Of a stretch of DNA of 64,000 bases, positions 9,601 through 21,636 are shown one piece after another. Origin of the DNA: Pseudomonas aegrilactucae (GTDB lineage Bacteria > Pseudomonadota > Gammaproteobacteria > Pseudomonadales > Pseudomonadaceae). Every line of letters starts with the position of its first letter. The first letter of the stretch is position 1. The notes beneath the pieces are model-generated. The model did no database searches. It had not been told where the DNA came from and saw only the letters and a program-made list of their open reading frames with translations. The DNA is taken from NCBI RefSeq assembly GCF_019168305.1, contig NZ_JAHTBI010000016.1:1-64000 (forward strand), read 5' to 3'. The position numbers and the translations under genes were made by a program.

Positions 9601-10708
9601 CGAAGGTGGTGCTGGCCTCAAGAAAGGTTCGGTCATCTCCAACGAAGTCCTGGACGGTCTGGAGCACGGCCAGTGGTTCAAACTGCGCATGGCCGAAGAC
9701 GCGCTGAACGAGCAACTCGAGAAGGCCCAGGCCTACATCGTTGATCGTCGCCGTCTGCTCGACGACAAGTTCGAAGACAAGAAGCGCAAGCTGCAGCAGG
9801 GCGATGACCTGGCACCGGGCGTACTGAAGATCGTCAAGGTCTACCTGGCAATCCGTCGTCGCATCCAGCCGGGCGACAAGATGGCCGGTCGTCACGGTAA
9901 CAAGGGTGTGGTCTCCGTGATCATGCCGGTCGAAGACATGCCGCACGACGCCAACGGTACGCCGGTGGACGTGGTACTGAACCCGTTGGGCGTACCTTCG
10001 CGTATGAACGTCGGTCAGATCCTCGAAACCCACCTGGGCCTGGCGGCCAAGGGTCTGGGCGAGAAGATCAACCGCATGCTCGAAGAGCAGCGCAAGGTCA
10101 TCGAGCTGCGCAAGTTCCTCACCGAGATCTACAACGAGATCGGTGGTCGTCAGGAAAGCCTTGAAGACTTCACCGACCAGGAGATCCTGGACCTGGCGAA
10201 GAACCTCAAAGGCGGTGTGCCAATGGCCACTCCAGTCTTCGACGGTGCCAAGGAAAGCGAAATCAAGGCCATGCTGAAACTGGCAGACATGCCAGAAAGC
10301 GGTCAGATGCAGCTGTTCGACGGCCGTACCGGCAACAAGTTCGAGCGTCCAGTGACCGTTGGTTACATGTACATGCTCAAGCTGAACCACTTGGTGGACG
10401 ACAAGATGCACGCGCGTTCCACTGGTTCTTACAGCCTGGTTACCCAGCAGCCGCTGGGTGGTAAGGCGCAGTTCGGTGGTCAGCGTTTCGGGGAGATGGA
10501 AGTGTGGGCGCTGGAAGCATACGGCGCGGCATACACCCTGCAAGAAATGCTCACAGTGAAGTCGGACGATGTGAACGGTCGGACCAAGATGTACAAGAAC
10601 ATCGTGGACGGCGATCACCGTATGGAGCCGGGCATGCCCGAGTCCTTCAACGTGTTGATCAAAGAGATTCGTTCGCTCGGTATCGATATCGATCTGGAAA
10701 CCGAATAA
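6635..10708 (+). CDS. rpoB: DNA-directed RNA polymerase subunit beta
   Basis: The 1357-residue beta subunit contains the rifampicin-pocket region [22 protein letters not shown] followed by [23 protein letters not shown], all with wild-type residues. The C-terminal catalytic block includes [15 protein letters not shown] and [12 protein letters not shown]. It forms half of the active-site cleft and the downstream DNA channel. The length is normal for Pseudomonas. It is transcribed from the rplKAJL region through the attenuator and is followed by rpoC after 64 nt. A very long open frame on the opposite strand is a codon-bias shadow. Confidence 0.99.
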   Translation: MAYSYTEKKRIRKDFSKLPDVMDVPYLLAIQLDSYREFLQAGATKDQFRDVGLHAAFKSVFPIISYSGNAALEYVGYRLGEPAFDVKECVLRGVTYAVPLRVKVRLIIFDKESSNKAIKDIKEQEVYMGEIPLMTENGTFVINGTERVIVSQLHRSPGVFFDHDRGKTHSSGKLLYSARIIPYRGSWLDFEFDPKDCVFVRIDRRRKLPASVLLRALGYTTEEVLNAFYTTNVFHVQGETLSLELVPQRLRGEIAVMDIHDETGKVIVEQGRRITARHINQLEKSGVKSLDVPMEYVLGRTTAKAIVHPATGEILAECNTELTTEALVKIAKAQVVRIETLYTNDIDCGPFISDTLKIDSTSNQLEALVEIYRMMRPGEPPTKDAAETLFNNLFFSAERYDLSAVGRMKFNRRIGRTEIEGSGVLSKEDIVEVLKTLVDIRNGKGIVDDIDHLGNRRVRCVGEMAENQFRVGLVRVERAVKERLSMAESEGLMPQDLINAKPVAAAVKEFFGSSQLSQFMDQNNPLSEITHKRRVSALGPGGLTRERAGFEVRDVHPTHYGRVCPIETPEGPNIGLINSLAAYARTNQYGFLESPYRVVKEGVVTDDIVFLSAIEEADHVIAQASATMDEKKHLIDELVAVRHLNEFTVKAPEDVTLMDVSPKQVVSVAASLIPFLEHDDANRALMGSNMQRQAVPTLRADKPLVGTGMERNVARDSGVCVVARRGGVIDSVDASRIVVRVADDEVETGEAGVDIYNLTKYTRSNQNTCINQRPLVSKGDVVQRSDIMADGPSTDMGELALGQNMRIAFMAWNGFNFEDSICLSERVVQEDRFTTIHIQELTCVARDTKLGPEEITADIPNVGEAALNKLDEAGIVYVGAEVGAGDILVGKVTPKGETQLTPEEKLLRAIFGEKASDVKDTSLRVPTGTKGTVIDVQVFTRDGVERDSRALSIEKMQLDEIRKDLNEEFRIVEGATFERLRSALNGQVVEGGAGLKKGSVISNEVLDGLEHGQWFKLRMAEDALNEQLEKAQAYIVDRRRLLDDKFEDKKRKLQQGDDLAPGVLKIVKVYLAIRRRIQPGDKMAGRHGNKGVVSVIMPVEDMPHDANGTPVDVVLNPLGVPSRMNVGQILETHLGLAAKGLGEKINRMLEEQRKVIELRKFLTEIYNEIGGRQESLEDFTDQEILDLAKNLKGGVPMATPVFDGAKESEIKAMLKLADMPESGQMQLFDGRTGNKFERPVTVGYMYMLKLNHLVDDKMHARSTGSYSLVTQQPLGGKAQFGGQRFGEMEVWALEAYGAAYTLQEMLTVKSDDVNGRTKMYKNIVDGDHRMEPGMPESFNVLIKEIRSLGIDIDLETE

Positions 10709-10723
10709 CACGTGACGCGAATC

Positions 10724-10750
10724 GGGAGCGTGGCTGAAAAGCCCGCTCCC
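10724..10750 (+). other. Hairpin between rpoB and rpoC without a T tract
   Basis: GGGAGC pairs with GCTCCC, and inside it GGCT pairs with AGCC around a GAAA tetraloop. No run of T follows. The hairpin therefore looks like an RNA processing or stabilising element rather than a terminator, which is an inference from shape only. Confidence 0.45.
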
Positions 10751-10772
10751 TGCTCCGCCAGGAGGAAAGGCC

Positions 10773-13700
10773 TTGAAAGACCTACTGAATTTGCTGAAAA
10801 ACCAGGGTCAAGTCGAAGAGTTCGACGCCATCCGTATCGGATTGGCCTCGCCTGAGATGATCCGTTCGTGGTCGTTCGGTGAAGTAAAAAAGCCGGAAAC
10901 CATCAACTACCGTACGTTCAAGCCTGAGCGTGACGGCCTGTTCTGCGCCAAGATCTTTGGCCCAGTCAAGGACTACGAGTGCCTGTGCGGCAAGTACAAG
11001 CGCCTGAAGCACCGTGGCGTGATCTGCGAGAAGTGCGGCGTTGAAGTCGCCCTGGCAAAAGTTCGTCGTGAGCGCATGGCGCACATCGAACTGGCCTCTC
11101 CGGTTGCCCACATCTGGTTCCTGAAATCGCTGCCGTCGCGTATCGGCCTGCTGATGGACATGACCCTGCGTGATATCGAACGCGTTCTCTACTTCGAGAG
11201 CTATGTCGTTATCGACCCAGGCATGACCACCCTCGAAAAAGGTCAGCTGCTGAACGACGAGCAGTACTTCGAAGCGCTGGAAGAGTTCGGCGATGACTTC
11301 GACGCCCGCATGGGTGCCGAGGCTGTCCGCGAGCTGCTGCACGCTATCGACCTGGAGCACGAGATCGGTCGCCTGCGTGAAGAGATTCCGCAGACCAACT
11401 CGGAAACCAAGATCAAGAAGCTGTCCAAGCGTCTGAAACTGATGGAAGCCTTCCAGGGCTCGGGCAACCTGCCTGAGTGGATGGTCCTGACCGTTCTGCC
11501 GGTACTGCCGCCAGACCTGCGTCCATTGGTTCCGCTGGATGGCGGTCGTTTCGCGACCTCCGACCTGAACGACCTGTATCGTCGGGTGATCAACCGTAAC
11601 AACCGTCTGAAGCGCCTGCTCGACCTGTCCGCGCCGGACATCATCGTGCGCAACGAAAAGCGCATGCTGCAGGAAGCGGTCGACGCACTGCTCGACAACG
11701 GCCGTCGTGGCCGCGCCATCACTGGCTCGAACAAGCGTCCTCTGAAATCCCTGGCCGACATGATCAAGGGTAAGCAAGGTCGTTTCCGTCAGAACTTGCT
11801 CGGTAAGCGCGTTGACTACTCCGGCCGTTCGGTAATTACCGTAGGTCCGACCCTGCGTCTGCACCAGTGCGGTCTGCCGAAGAAGATGGCCCTCGAGCTG
11901 TTCAAACCGTTCATTTTCGGCAAGCTGGAAATGCGTGGTCTGGCGACCACCATCAAGGCCGCCAAGAAGATGGTCGAGCGCGAGCTGCCAGAGGTGTGGG
12001 ACGTTCTCGCCGAAGTGATTCGCGAACACCCCGTACTGCTCAACCGTGCACCGACCCTTCACCGTCTGGGTATCCAGGCGTTTGAGCCGGTACTGATCGA
12101 AGGCAAGGCTATCCAGCTGCACCCGCTGGTGTGTGCTGCGTACAACGCCGACTTCGACGGTGACCAGATGGCCGTGCACGTGCCGCTGACGCTGGAAGCC
12201 CAGCTCGAAGCGCGCGCGCTGATGATGTCGACCAACAACATCCTGTCGCCAGCCAACGGTGAGCCAATCATCGTTCCGTCGCAGGACGTTGTACTGGGTC
12301 TGTACTACATGACCCGTGAAGCCATCAACGCCAAGGGCGAAGGCCGTATCTTCGCTGACCTGCAGGAAGTCGACCGCGTATTCCGCGCCGGCGAGGCTGC
12401 CCTGCACGCCAAGATCAAGGTTCGTATCAACGAAACCGTCAACGATCGTGATGGCGGCAGCGTCAAGAACACCCGTATCGTCGACACCACCGTCGGCCGT
12501 GCGCTGCTGTTCCAGGTTGTACCACCAGGTCTGTCGTACGACGTGGTCAACCAGCCGATGAAGAAGAAGGCGATCTCCAAGCTGATCAACCAGTGCTATC
12601 GCGTGGTCGGTCTGAAAGAGACCGTTATCTTCGCTGACCAGCTGATGTACACCGGTTTCGCTTACTCGACCATCTCCGGCGTTTCCATCGGTGTTAACGA
12701 CTTCGTTATCCCGGATGAGAAAGCCCGCATCATCGGTTCTGCAACCGATGAAGTGAAAGAGATCGAGAGCCAGTACGCCTCCGGCCTGGTAACCCAGGGC
12801 GAGAAGTACAACAAGGTCATCGACTTGTGGTCCAAGGCGAACGACGAAGTGTCCAAGGCGATGATGGCCAACCTCTCGAAAGAGAAGGTCATCGACCGCA
12901 ATGGCGACGAAGTCGAGCAAGAATCCTTCAACTCGATGTACATGATGGCTGACTCCGGTGCCCGGGGTTCGGCCGCTCAGATCCGTCAGTTGGCCGGTAT
13001 GCGTGGCCTGATGGCCAAGCCGGACGGCTCGATCATCGAGACGCCGATCACCGCGAACTTCCGTGAAGGCCTGAGCGTACTTCAGTACTTCATCTCGACT
13101 CACGGTGCGCGTAAGGGTCTTGCCGATACCGCGTTGAAAACCGCCAACTCCGGTTACCTGACCCGTCGTCTGGTAGACGTGGCGCAGGACCTGGTGGTTA
13201 CCGAGATCGATTGCGGTACCGAGCAGGGTCTGTTGATGACTCCGCACATCGAAGGCGGCGACGTGGTCGAGCCGCTGGGTGAGCGCGTACTGGGCCGTGT
13301 AATCGCCCGTGACGTGTTCAAGCCAGGCACCGACGACGTCATCGTGCCGGCCGGTACCCTGGTCGACGAGAAGTGGGTCGAGTTCATCGAGCTGAACAGC
13401 ATCGACGAAGTGATCGTGCGTTCGCCGATCAGCTGCGAAACCCGCTACGGCATCTGCGCCAAGTGCTACGGTCGCGACCTGGCTCGCGGTCACCAGGTGA
13501 ACATCGGTGAAGCTGTCGGCGTTATCGCTGCACAGTCGATCGGTGAGCCGGGTACCCAGCTGACCATGCGTACGTTCCACATCGGTGGTGCTGCAAGCCG
13601 GACCTCGGCTGCCGACAGCGTCCAGGTGAAGAACGGCGGTATGGTACGTCTGCACAACCTCAAGCAGGTTGAGCGTGCCGACGGTAACCTGGTTGCCGTG

Positions 13701-14972
13701 TCGCGCTCCGGTGAGTTGGCGATTGCCGACGAATTCGGTCGTGAGCGTGAGCGTTACAAGCTGCCTTACGGCGCCGTGATTTCGGTGAAGGAAGGCGACA
13801 AGGTCGACGCTGGCGCCATCGTCGCCAAGTGGGACCCGCACACCCACCCGATCGTTACCGAAATGAAAGGTACCGTGACCTTCGTGGGCATGGAAGAAGG
13901 CATCACGATCAAGCGTCAGACCGACGAATTGACCGGCCTGACCAACATCGAGGTGCTGGACGCTAAAGACCGTCCGGCTGCAGGCAAGGAAATCCGTCCT
14001 GCAATCAAGATGGTCGACGCCAATGGCAAGGATCTGCTGCTGCCAGGTACCGACGTACCGGCTCAGTACTTCCTGCCGGCAAACGCCCTGGTCGGTGTGG
14101 CCGACGGTTCGCAGATCGGTGTCGGTGACGTTATCGCGCGTATCCCGCAAGAAACGTCCAAGACCCGTGACATCACCGGTGGTCTGCCGCGTGTTGCCGA
14201 CCTGTTCGAAGCCCGTCGTCCGAAAGAGGCTTCGATTCTGGCGGAAGTCAGCGGTACCATCGCCTTCGGTAAAGAGACCAAGGGCAAGCGCCGTCTGGTC
14301 ATTACCCCGAACGATGGCAGCGATCCGTACGAAGAGCTGATTCCTAAGTGGCGCCACCTGAACGTCTTCGAAGGCGAACAAGTGAACCGCGGCGAAGTCA
14401 TCTCCGACGGCCCGAGCGATCCGCACGATATCCTGCGTCTGCTGGGTGTGAGCGCGCTGGCCAAGTACATCGTCAACGAGATCCAGGACGTCTACCGTCT
14501 GCAAGGCGTGAAGATCAACGACAAGCACATCGAAACCATCCTGCGTCAGATGCTGCGCAAGGTCGAGATTGCCGAGTCGGGTGATTCCAGCTTCATCAAG
14601 GGCGACCAGATGGAACTGACCCACGTACTGGTAGAGAACGAGCGCCTCGGCGCAGACGACAAGTTCGTCTCCAAGTTCACTCGTGTACTGCTGGGTATCA
14701 CCAAGGCCTCGCTGTCCACCGAATCGTTCATCTCGGCGGCTTCCTTCCAGGAAACCACCCGTGTACTGACCGAGGCGGCGGTAACCGGCAAGCGCGACTA
14801 CCTGCGCGGCCTGAAAGAAAACGTGGTCGTGGGTCGTCTGATCCCGGCCGGTACCGGTCTGGCATACCACAGCGAGCGCAAGCGTCGCCGTGATGCCGAC
14901 AAGCCGTTGCGTGTTAGCGCCAGTGAAGTGGAAGCTGCACTGACTGAAGCGCTGAACTCCAGCGGCAACTGA
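10773..14972 (+). CDS. rpoC: DNA-directed RNA polymerase subunit beta'
   Basis: The 1399-residue beta' subunit shows the N-terminal zinc site ([19 protein letters not shown]), the active-site motif [12 protein letters not shown] that holds the catalytic magnesium, the trigger-loop region starting [10 protein letters not shown], and the second zinc site around [16 protein letters not shown]. The start is a TTG at 10773, chosen because AGGAGG lies at 10760-10766 and the protein then begins with the expected [10 protein letters not shown]. It is co-transcribed with rpoB. The following 200 nt hold the str operon promoter. Confidence 0.98.
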   Translation: MKDLLNLLKNQGQVEEFDAIRIGLASPEMIRSWSFGEVKKPETINYRTFKPERDGLFCAKIFGPVKDYECLCGKYKRLKHRGVICEKCGVEVALAKVRRERMAHIELASPVAHIWFLKSLPSRIGLLMDMTLRDIERVLYFESYVVIDPGMTTLEKGQLLNDEQYFEALEEFGDDFDARMGAEAVRELLHAIDLEHEIGRLREEIPQTNSETKIKKLSKRLKLMEAFQGSGNLPEWMVLTVLPVLPPDLRPLVPLDGGRFATSDLNDLYRRVINRNNRLKRLLDLSAPDIIVRNEKRMLQEAVDALLDNGRRGRAITGSNKRPLKSLADMIKGKQGRFRQNLLGKRVDYSGRSVITVGPTLRLHQCGLPKKMALELFKPFIFGKLEMRGLATTIKAAKKMVERELPEVWDVLAEVIREHPVLLNRAPTLHRLGIQAFEPVLIEGKAIQLHPLVCAAYNADFDGDQMAVHVPLTLEAQLEARALMMSTNNILSPANGEPIIVPSQDVVLGLYYMTREAINAKGEGRIFADLQEVDRVFRAGEAALHAKIKVRINETVNDRDGGSVKNTRIVDTTVGRALLFQVVPPGLSYDVVNQPMKKKAISKLINQCYRVVGLKETVIFADQLMYTGFAYSTISGVSIGVNDFVIPDEKARIIGSATDEVKEIESQYASGLVTQGEKYNKVIDLWSKANDEVSKAMMANLSKEKVIDRNGDEVEQESFNSMYMMADSGARGSAAQIRQLAGMRGLMAKPDGSIIETPITANFREGLSVLQYFISTHGARKGLADTALKTANSGYLTRRLVDVAQDLVVTEIDCGTEQGLLMTPHIEGGDVVEPLGERVLGRVIARDVFKPGTDDVIVPAGTLVDEKWVEFIELNSIDEVIVRSPISCETRYGICAKCYGRDLARGHQVNIGEAVGVIAAQSIGEPGTQLTMRTFHIGGAASRTSAADSVQVKNGGMVRLHNLKQVERADGNLVAVSRSGELAIADEFGRERERYKLPYGAVISVKEGDKVDAGAIVAKWDPHTHPIVTEMKGTVTFVGMEEGITIKRQTDELTGLTNIEVLDAKDRPAAGKEIRPAIKMVDANGKDLLLPGTDVPAQYFLPANALVGVADGSQIGVGDVIARIPQETSKTRDITGGLPRVADLFEARRPKEASILAEVSGTIAFGKETKGKRRLVITPNDGSDPYEELIPKWRHLNVFEGEQVNRGEVISDGPSDPHDILRLLGVSALAKYIVNEIQDVYRLQGVKINDKHIETILRQMLRKVEIAESGDSSFIKGDQMELTHVLVENERLGADDKFVSKFTRVLLGITKASLSTESFISAASFQETTRVLTEAAVTGKRDYLRGLKENVVVGRLIPAGTGLAYHSERKRRRDADKPLRVSASEVEAALTEALNSSGN

Positions 14973-15030
14973 GCGTAGGGCCCTGGCGGCCCTCGCCCCA
15001 CTCTCGTGACATATCTTGTTGCGTAGGGGA

Positions 15031-15040
15031 GGGGGGGGGG
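15031..15040. repeat. Ten-base G homopolymer
   Basis: A run of ten G, preceded by GGGGA, lies between rpoC and the str promoter. It is a slippage-prone site for polymerases and for sequencing, comparable with the G9 tract in coaX. Confidence 0.8.
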
Positions 15041-15056
15041 AAGTCGGGGCCTTGCC

Positions 15057-15085
15057 TTGACGAGGGGCAAGATCCTCTTTAGACT
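15057..15085 (+). promoter_or_regulatory. Promoter of the str operon
   Basis: TTGACG (15057-15062), a 17-nt spacer and TAGACT (15080-15085) lie about 90 nt before rpsL. Confidence 0.65.
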
Positions 15086-15175
15086 CTTGTACCCCTAAAT
15101 TTGGTGGGACTTCGTCCTGCCATTTTGCTTTTCTTGCAAGACAATAGCGTCGCAAGACAACAGTGGAGCTAGTAG

Positions 15176-15547
15176 ATGGCAACTATCAACCAGCTGGTAC
15201 GTCAGCCGCGTAAGCGTATCGTCGAGAAATCCGACGTTCCTGCGCTGCAGAACTGCCCGCAACGTCGTGGCGTGTGCACCCGTGTGTACACCACCACGCC
15301 GAAAAAACCTAACTCGGCACTGCGTAAAGTATGCCGTGTGCGCCTGACCAACGGTTTCGAGGTTTCCTCGTACATCGGCGGTGAAGGCCACAACCTGCAA
15401 GAGCACAGCGTGGTACTGATCCGCGGCGGTCGTGTAAAAGACTTGCCAGGTGTTCGTTACCACACCGTTCGCGGCTCCCTGGATACCTCCGGCGTCAAAG
15501 GTCGTAACCAAGGTCGTTCGAAGTACGGTACCAAGCGTCCGAAGTAA
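15176..15547 (+). CDS. rpsL: 30S ribosomal protein S12
   Basis: S12 has 123 residues and sits at the decoding centre of the small subunit. The streptomycin-relevant segments are wild type: Lys43 in [10 protein letters not shown] and Lys88 in [10 protein letters not shown], so no streptomycin-resistance substitution is present at these two positions. It is the first gene of the str operon (rpsL-rpsG-fusA-tuf). A 120-nt gap to rpsG contains no obvious promoter and is where S7 autoregulation acts in relatives. Confidence 0.98.
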
Positions 15548-15667
15548 TCGGCCGTTTGCAGCACATTGCAGTTATCAATTTTATTGAGTCGATAAGAGTA
15601 AGGTCGGGCACGCAACCCCTGGGTTCCCTGTCCCGAGCTAACCTGAAGACCGTTTGAGGGCTTATCA

Positions 15668-16138
15668 ATGCCAAGACGTCGTGTAGCAGCCAAGCGTGAG
15701 ATTCTGGACGATCCAAAATACGGGTCGCAGATTCTCGCCAAGTTCATGAACCACGTGATGGAAAGCGGCAAGAAGGCCGTTGCCGAGCGTATCGTTTACG
15801 GTGCGCTGGACAAGGTCAAAGAGCGCAAGAACAGCGACCCCCTGGAAATCTTCGAGAAAGCTCTCGACGCCATCGCTCCGCTGGTCGAAGTGAAGTCGCG
15901 CCGTGTTGGCGGTGCTACTTACCAGGTTCCGGTTGAAGTTCGTCCGTCCCGTCGTAACGCCCTGGCAATGCGCTGGTTGGTAGACTACGCCCGCAAGCGC
16001 GGCGAGAAGTCTATGGCCCTGCGCCTGGCCGGCGAGTTGCTGGATGCTGCTGAAGGCAAGGGTGCTGCAGTCAAGAAGCGTGAAGACGTACACCGTATGG
16101 CTGAAGCCAACAAAGCGTTCTCGCACTACCGCTTCTAA
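15668..16138 (+). CDS. rpsG: 30S ribosomal protein S7
   Basis: This 156-residue protein starts [20 protein letters not shown] and contains the conserved [28 protein letters not shown] core (quoted in part). S7 nucleates assembly of the 30S head by binding the 3' domain of 16S rRNA and lines the E-site exit. In E. coli it represses the str operon from the rpsL-rpsG spacer. The spacer here is of similar size, but its structure was not verified. fusA follows after 30 nt. Confidence 0.97.
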   Translation: MPRRRVAAKREILDDPKYGSQILAKFMNHVMESGKKAVAERIVYGALDKVKERKNSDPLEIFEKALDAIAPLVEVKSRRVGGATYQVPVEVRPSRRNALAMRWLVDYARKRGEKSMALRLAGELLDAAEGKGAAVKKREDVHRMAEANKAFSHYRF

Positions 16139-16168
16139 TTCTGGCATCAATCATTTTGCGAGGGCTTT

Positions 16169-18316
16169 ATGGCTCGTACTACAGCAATTAACCGCTACCG
16201 TAACATTGGTATTTGCGCGCACGTTGATGCGGGTAAAACTACCACTACCGAGCGGATCCTGTTCTACACAGGCCTGAGCCACAAGATGGGCGAGGTGCAT
16301 GATGGCGCCGCGACCACCGACTGGATGGTGCAGGAGCAGGAGCGGGGTATTACCATTACCTCTGCTGCCGTTACCACCTTCTGGAAGGGTTCTGTCGGTC
16401 AGTACGACAACTACCGCGTAAACGTCATCGATACCCCCGGCCACGTTGACTTCACCATTGAAGTTGAGCGTTCGCTGCGTGTACTCGACGGCGCGGTCGT
16501 TGTGTTCTGCGGTACTTCCGGTGTAGAGCCACAGTCCGAAACCGTATGGCGTCAAGCCAACAAGTACGGCGTTCCACGTGTTGTTTACGTGAACAAGATG
16601 GACCGTGCCGGCGCCGACTTCCTGCGCGTTATCGGCCAGATCAAGAACCGCCTGGGTCACACCCCGGTTCCGATCCAGCTGGCAATCGGTTCGGAAGACA
16701 ACTTCCAGGGTCAGATCGATCTGATCAAGATGAAGGCTGTCTACTGGAACGACGACGACAAGGGTACTTCGCCGCGCGAGGAAGAAATTCCTGCCGACAT
16801 GCTTGAGATGGCTCAAGAGTGGCGCTCCAACATGGTTGAAGCGGCTGCCGAGTCCAGCGAAGAGCTGATGAACAAGTACCTGGAAGGCGAAGAGCTGACC
16901 ATCGACGAAATCAAGGCCGGTCTGCGTGCGCGCACCCTGGCAAGCGAAATCGTCCCGGCGGTCTGCGGTTCGTCGTTCAAGAACAAGGGTGTTCCCCTGG
17001 TTCTCGACGCCGTGATCGACTTCCTGCCTGCTCCTACCGAAATCCCGGCGATCAAAGGTATCCACCCTGATCTGATCGAGAAGTCGAAAGAAGAGCTGGT
17101 CGAGGCTGACTACGACGAGCGTCACGCTTCCGACGAAGAGCCGTTCTCGGCTCTGGCGTTCAAGATTGCCACCGACCCGTTCGTGGGTACTCTGACTTTC
17201 GTGCGCGTCTACTCGGGCTTCCTGAGCTCGGGCGACTCCGTGATCAACTCGGTCAAGGGCAAGAAAGAGCGCGTTGGTCGTATGGTGCAGATGCACGCCA
17301 ACCAGCGTGAAGAGATCAAGGAAGTACGCGCAGGCGACATCGCTGCTCTGATCGGCATGAAGGACGTCACCACCGGTGACACCCTGTGCAACGCCGACAA
17401 GCCGATCATCCTCGAGCGTATGGATTTCCCGGAGCCTGTGATTTCGGTTGCTGTTGAGCCGAAAACCAAGCAGGACCAGGAAAAGATGGGTATCGCACTG
17501 GGCAAGCTGGCTCAGGAAGACCCGTCGTTCCGCGTCAAGACCGATGAAGAAACCGGTCAGACCATCATCTCGGGTATGGGTGAGCTGCACCTGGACATCC
17601 TCGTTGACCGCATGAAGCGCGAGTTCAACGTCGAAGCCAACATCGGCAAGCCGCAGGTTTCGTACCGCGAGAAGATCACCAAGTCCAACGTTGAGATCGA
17701 AGGCAAGTTCGTTCGTCAGTCGGGTGGACGTGGTCAGTTCGGTCACTGCTGGATCCGTTTCTCGGAGCCGGACGTGGACGACAAAGGCAACATCACCGAA
17801 GGTCTGGTGTTCGCCAACGAAGTCGTTGGTGGTGTGATTCCTAAGGAATTCATCGCCCCGATCCAGAAGGGTATCGAAGAGCAGATGAAGAACGGCGTCG
17901 TTGCCGGTTATCCTCTGATCGGCCTCAAGGCCACGGTATTCGACGGTTCGTACCACGACGTCGACTCCAACGAAATGGCGTTCAAGGTCGCTGCTTCGAT
18001 GGCAACCAAGCAACTGGCCCAGAAGGGCGGTGGCGTGGTTCTCGAGCCGATCATGAAGGTTGAAGTTGTTACCCCGGAAGACTACATGGGTGACGTGATG
18101 GGTGACCTGAACCGTCGTCGTGGTCTGATCCAGGGTATGGATGATTCGGTCTCCGGCAAGGTTGTCCGTGCTGAAGTGCCGCTCGGGGAGATGTTCGGTT
18201 ATGCGACCGACGTTCGTTCCATGTCTCAGGGTCGCGCGAGCTACTCTATGGAATTCTCCAAATACGCCGAAGCTCCGTCGAATATCGTCGAAGCTCTCGT
18301 TAAAAAACAAGGCTAA
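16169..18316 (+). CDS. fusA: Elongation factor G
   Basis: This 715-residue translocation GTPase carries the G1 motif [14 protein letters not shown]3 DTPGHVDF and G4 NKMD near the N terminus, then the domain II beta-barrel and domains III-V ending [16 protein letters not shown]. It drives tRNA-mRNA translocation and, with RRF, ribosome recycling. The position in the str operon and the full length mark it as the main EF-G (FusA1 in Pseudomonas naming). tuf follows after 30 nt. Confidence 0.97.
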   Translation: MARTTAINRYRNIGICAHVDAGKTTTTERILFYTGLSHKMGEVHDGAATTDWMVQEQERGITITSAAVTTFWKGSVGQYDNYRVNVIDTPGHVDFTIEVERSLRVLDGAVVVFCGTSGVEPQSETVWRQANKYGVPRVVYVNKMDRAGADFLRVIGQIKNRLGHTPVPIQLAIGSEDNFQGQIDLIKMKAVYWNDDDKGTSPREEEIPADMLEMAQEWRSNMVEAAAESSEELMNKYLEGEELTIDEIKAGLRARTLASEIVPAVCGSSFKNKGVPLVLDAVIDFLPAPTEIPAIKGIHPDLIEKSKEELVEADYDERHASDEEPFSALAFKIATDPFVGTLTFVRVYSGFLSSGDSVINSVKGKKERVGRMVQMHANQREEIKEVRAGDIAALIGMKDVTTGDTLCNADKPIILERMDFPEPVISVAVEPKTKQDQEKMGIALGKLAQEDPSFRVKTDEETGQTIISGMGELHLDILVDRMKREFNVEANIGKPQVSYREKITKSNVEIEGKFVRQSGGRGQFGHCWIRFSEPDVDDKGNITEGLVFANEVVGGVIPKEFIAPIQKGIEEQMKNGVVAGYPLIGLKATVFDGSYHDVDSNEMAFKVAASMATKQLAQKGGGVVLEPIMKVEVVTPEDYMGDVMGDLNRRRGLIQGMDDSVSGKVVRAEVPLGEMFGYATDVRSMSQGRASYSMEFSKYAEAPSNIVEALVKKQG

Positions 18317-18346
18317 TCCAGTCCTTTAGGCTAGGAGTTTATTGTC

Positions 18347-19540
18347 GTGGCTAAAGAAAAATTTGATCGTTCCCTTCCGCACGTCAACGTTGGCACCATC
18401 GGTCACGTTGACCACGGTAAAACCACTCTGACCGCAGCTCTGACTCGCGTCTGCTCCGAAGTTTTCGGTTCGGCAGTCGTTGATTTCGACAAGATCGACA
18501 GCGCTCCAGAAGAGAAAGCTCGCGGTATCACCATCAACACCGCGCACGTCGAGTACAACTCGAAGATCCGTCACTACGCTCACGTCGACTGCCCAGGTCA
18601 CGCTGACTACGTGAAGAACATGATCACCGGTGCTGCGCAGATGGACGGCGCTATCCTGGTTTGTTCGGCCGCTGATGGTCCGATGCCACAAACCCGTGAG
18701 CACATCCTGCTGTCCCGTCAGGTTGGCGTTCCGTACATCGTGGTCTTCCTGAACAAGGCTGACCTGGTAGACGACGCTGAGCTGCTGGAACTGGTCGAGA
18801 TGGAAGTTCGTGACCTGCTGAACACCTATGAGTTCCCAGGCGACGACACTCCGATCATCGTCGGTTCGGCTCGTATGGCGCTGGAAGGCAAAGACGACAA
18901 CGAAATGGGCACCACCGCTGTCAAGAAGCTGGTTGAGACTCTGGACAGCTACATCCCAGAGCCTGAGCGTGCTATCGACAAGCCGTTCCTGATGCCAATC
19001 GAAGACGTATTCTCGATCTCGGGTCGTGGTACCGTTGTTACCGGTCGTATCGAGCGTGGTATCGTCCGCGTTCAAGACGCTCTGGAAATCGTTGGTCTGC
19101 GTGACACCACCACCACTACCTGCACCGGTGTTGAGATGTTCCGCAAGCTGCTCGACGAAGGTCGTGCTGGCGAGAACTGCGGCGTGCTGCTGCGCGGCAC
19201 CAAGCGTGACGACGTTGAGCGTGGCCAGGTTCTGGTCAAGCCAGGTTCGGTCAAGCCGCACACCCAGTTCACCGCAGAAGTCTATGTTCTGAGCAAAGAA
19301 GAAGGCGGTCGCCACACTCCGTTCTTCAAAGGCTACCGTCCTCAGTTCTACTTCCGTACTACTGACGTGACTGGTAACTGCCAGCTGCCAGAAGGCGTTG
19401 AAATGGTAATGCCAGGTGACAACGTCCAGATGGAAGTCACCCTGATCAAGACCATCGCAATGGAAGACGGTCTGCGTTTCGCTATCCGTGAAGGCGGTCG
19501 TACCGTCGGCGCCGGCGTCGTAGCCAAAATCATCGCGTAA
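18347..19540 (+). CDS. tuf: Elongation factor Tu
   Basis: EF-Tu has 397 residues and delivers aminoacyl-tRNA to the ribosome. The GTPase motifs are visible: [18 protein letters not shown] and NKAD, followed by the beta-barrel domains II and III ending [13 protein letters not shown]. The start is GTG at 18347. This is the only tuf in the window. The second copy often found after tRNA-Thr in Pseudomonas is missing. A strong intrinsic terminator follows. Confidence 0.97.
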   Translation: MAKEKFDRSLPHVNVGTIGHVDHGKTTLTAALTRVCSEVFGSAVVDFDKIDSAPEEKARGITINTAHVEYNSKIRHYAHVDCPGHADYVKNMITGAAQMDGAILVCSAADGPMPQTREHILLSRQVGVPYIVVFLNKADLVDDAELLELVEMEVRDLLNTYEFPGDDTPIIVGSARMALEGKDDNEMGTTAVKKLVETLDSYIPEPERAIDKPFLMPIEDVFSISGRGTVVTGRIERGIVRVQDALEIVGLRDTTTTTCTGVEMFRKLLDEGRAGENCGVLLRGTKRDDVERGQVLVKPGSVKPHTQFTAEVYVLSKEEGGRHTPFFKGYRPQFYFRTTDVTGNCQLPEGVEMVMPGDNVQMEVTLIKTIAMEDGLRFAIREGGRTVGAGVVAKIIA

Positions 19541-19559
19541 TCGTTGATCGTTTAAAAAG

Positions 19560-19586
19560 GCCCCCGCTTTTGCGGGGGCTTTTTTA
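19560..19586 (+). terminator. Intrinsic terminator after tuf
   Basis: GCCCCCGC (19560-19567) pairs with GCGGGGGC (19572-19579) around TTTT, followed by six or more T. It ends the str operon just before the S10 promoter. Confidence 0.92.
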
Positions 19587-19591
19587 TTGGG

Positions 19592-19620
19592 TTGACACTC
19601 AGTGGGGGTGTCTATAGAAT
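19592..19620 (+). promoter_or_regulatory. Promoter of the S10 operon
   Basis: A consensus TTGACA (19592-19597), a 17-nt spacer and TAGAAT (19615-19620) start only 6 nt after the tuf terminator T tract. The leader to rpsJ is about 57 nt, much shorter than the E. coli S10 leader, so L4-type attenuation as in E. coli looks unlikely here. Confidence 0.85.
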
Positions 19621-19683
19621 CACGCCTCCTTTTAACGGGCGTAGTGCGCCCGGTGGGAATAGCAGCCTGGAGTCTGAAATCCA

Positions 19684-19995
19684 ATGCAAAATCAGCAAAT
19701 CCGTATCAGGTTGAAGGCTTTTGACCATCGCCTGATCGACCAATCCACCCAGGAAATCGTGGAAACCGCGAAACGTACTGGTGCTCAAGTGCGTGGTCCA
19801 ATTCCACTGCCTACCCGTAAAGAGCGGTTCACCGTTCTGGTCTCTCCGCACGTCAACAAAGACGCGCGCGACCAGTACGAGATCCGTACTCATAAGCGCG
19901 TTCTGGACATCGTCCAGCCAACGGATAAAACCGTTGATGCTCTTATGAAGCTTGATCTTGCGGCCGGTGTGGAAGTGCAGATCAGCCTCGGCTAA
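19684..19995 (+). CDS. rpsJ: 30S ribosomal protein S10
   Basis: S10 has 103 residues and contains [16 protein letters not shown] at the N terminus and [18 protein letters not shown] in the middle. It belongs to the 30S head and also binds NusB and the NusG KOW domain during antitermination. It is the first gene of the S10 operon, behind a consensus promoter. rplC follows after 80 nt. Confidence 0.97.
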
Positions 19996-20075
19996 GACAC
20001 GGTCTTAGTCGTGTAACGCTCTGAAATGGGCGGCCATAGCGGGTGAAAGCCCCGTACACTCATGAGGTTTACAAC

Positions 20076-20711
20076 ATGACTATTGGTGTAGTCGGTCGTA
20101 AATGCGGTATGACCCGTATTTTCACCGAAGAAGGTGTCTCCATTCCGGTCACGGTCATTGAGATCGAGCCGAATCGCGTCACCCAGTTCAAAACCGAAGA
20201 AACTGATGGCTATCGTGCAGTGCAAGTCACTGTCGGTGAGCGTCGCGCTTCGCGTGTGACTGCTGCTCAGGCAGGTCACTTCGCTAAAGCGAACGTTGCC
20301 GCTGGTCGCGGTGTCTGGGAGTTCCGCCTTGAAGAAGGCGAGTACCAGGCTGGCGACTTGATCAATGCAGAAATCTTCGCTGCTGGCCAAATGGTAGATG
20401 TTACCGGTCAGTCGAAAGGTAAAGGCTTTGCCGGTACCATCAAGCGTTGGAATTTCCGCGGTCAAGACAATACCCACGGTAACTCCGTTTCCCACCGCGT
20501 CCCGGGCTCTATCGGCCAGTGCCAGACTCCTGGTCGTGTATTCAAGGGCAAAAAAATGTCCGGTCACATGGGCGCCGAGCGCGTGACCGTTCAGTCCCTC
20601 GAAGTAGTGCGCGTCGACGCTGAACGCAATCTGTTGCTGGTCAAGGGTGCCGTTCCTGGCGCAACTGGCGGCAATCTGGTTGTGCGTCCGGCTGCCAAGG
20701 CTCGCGGTTAA
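20076..20711 (+). CDS. rplC: 50S ribosomal protein L3
   Basis: This 211-residue protein begins [16 protein letters not shown]. The ATG at 20076 is preferred to the GTG at 20043 because it matches the L3 N terminus. The long loop segment with [32 protein letters not shown] reaches toward the peptidyl-transferase centre (key residues Gln, Pro and Arg are present). L3 initiates 50S assembly with L24. The gene is second in the S10 operon and 12 nt before rplD. Confidence 0.96.
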   Translation: MTIGVVGRKCGMTRIFTEEGVSIPVTVIEIEPNRVTQFKTEETDGYRAVQVTVGERRASRVTAAQAGHFAKANVAAGRGVWEFRLEEGEYQAGDLINAEIFAAGQMVDVTGQSKGKGFAGTIKRWNFRGQDNTHGNSVSHRVPGSIGQCQTPGRVFKGKKMSGHMGAERVTVQSLEVVRVDAERNLLLVKGAVPGATGGNLVVRPAAKARG

Positions 20712-20723
20712 GGGGAAGCTGAC

Positions 20724-21326
20724 ATGCAACTAAATGTAAATGACGCTCAAGCGATCGAAGTTTCCGAACTGACTTTCGGCGGCGAATTCAACGAGACGCT
20801 GGTACACCAAGCAGTCGTGGCCTACATGGCCGGCGGCCGTCAGGGCACCAAGCAGCAGAAAACCCGTTCCGACGTATCCGGTGGCGGTAAGCGCCCATGG
20901 CGTCAGAAAGGCACTGGCCGCGCTCGTGCCGGTACCATCCGTAGCCCAATCTGGCGTGGCGGCGGTACCACTTTCGCAGCTCGTCCTCAAGATCACTCGC
21001 AAAAGCTCAACAAGAAGATGTACCGCGCAGCAATGCGTTCCATCCTCGCCGAGCTGGTGCGTACCGACCGTCTGGTCGTGGTTCAGGACTTCGCTGTTGA
21101 AGCACCGAAAACCAAAGATCTGCTGAACAAGCTGAATGGCATGGGTCTGAGCGACGTACTGATCGTTTCTGACGCTGTTGATCAGAATCTGTACCTGGCT
21201 GCTCGCAACCTGCCGCACGTCGACGTACGTGACGTACAGGGTTCCGATCCGGTCAGTCTGATCGCATACGACAAGGTGTTGATCACCGTGTCGGCCGTGA
21301 AGAAATTCGAGGAGCTGCTGGGATGA
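20724..21326 (+). CDS. rplD: 50S ribosomal protein L4
   Basis: L4 has 200 residues. Its extended loop ([22 protein letters not shown], cited only as a landmark in residues 50-80) lines the peptide exit tunnel and is the macrolide-relevant region, with no unusual insertion seen. The globular part ends with [18 protein letters not shown]. It overlaps rplW by 4 nt (ATGA), so translation is coupled. Confidence 0.96.
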   Translation: MQLNVNDAQAIEVSELTFGGEFNETLVHQAVVAYMAGGRQGTKQQKTRSDVSGGGKRPWRQKGTGRARAGTIRSPIWRGGGTTFAARPQDHSQKLNKKMYRAAMRSILAELVRTDRLVVVQDFAVEAPKTKDLLNKLNGMGLSDVLIVSDAVDQNLYLAARNLPHVDVRDVQGSDPVSLIAYDKVLITVSAVKKFEELLG

Positions 21327-21622
21327 ACCAGGAACGCGTATTTAAAGTTCTACTTGGCCCGCACGTTTCCGAGAAGGCCACGGTTCTGGCTGACAAGAAA
21401 GGCCAGTTCGTTTTCAAGGTTGCTACTGATGCAACCAAGCTGGAAATCAAGAAGGCCGTCGAAAGCCTGTTCAGCGTGAAAGTGGAAAGCGTGACTACCC
21501 TGAACGTTCTGGGTAAGACCAAGCGTACCGCTCGCGGTCTGGGCAAGCGTAATGACTGGAAGAAGGCGATCATCTCCCTTCAACCCGGCCAAGATCTCGA
21601 TTTCAGCAGCAGTGCTGAGTAA
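21323..21622 (+). CDS. rplW: 50S ribosomal protein L23
   Basis: L23 has 99 residues with the typical N-terminal [16 protein letters not shown] and [18 protein letters not shown]. It sits at the tunnel exit and is the docking site for trigger factor and SRP. Its ATG overlaps the rplD stop by 4 nt, and rplB begins 14 nt later. Confidence 0.96.
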   Translation: MNQERVFKVLLGPHVSEKATVLADKKGQFVFKVATDATKLEIKKAVESLFSVKVESVTTLNVLGKTKRTARGLGKRNDWKKAIISLQPGQDLDFSSSAE

Positions 21623-21636
21623 GGAAGGGGTGCATC

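Noticed and set aside
6644..10711. A 1355-residue open frame opposite rpoB
   Set aside because: It mirrors the beta subunit gene exactly in extent, has no ribosome-binding site or known motif, and arises from GC-biased codons. The same holds for the long frames opposite rpoC, fusA and tuf.
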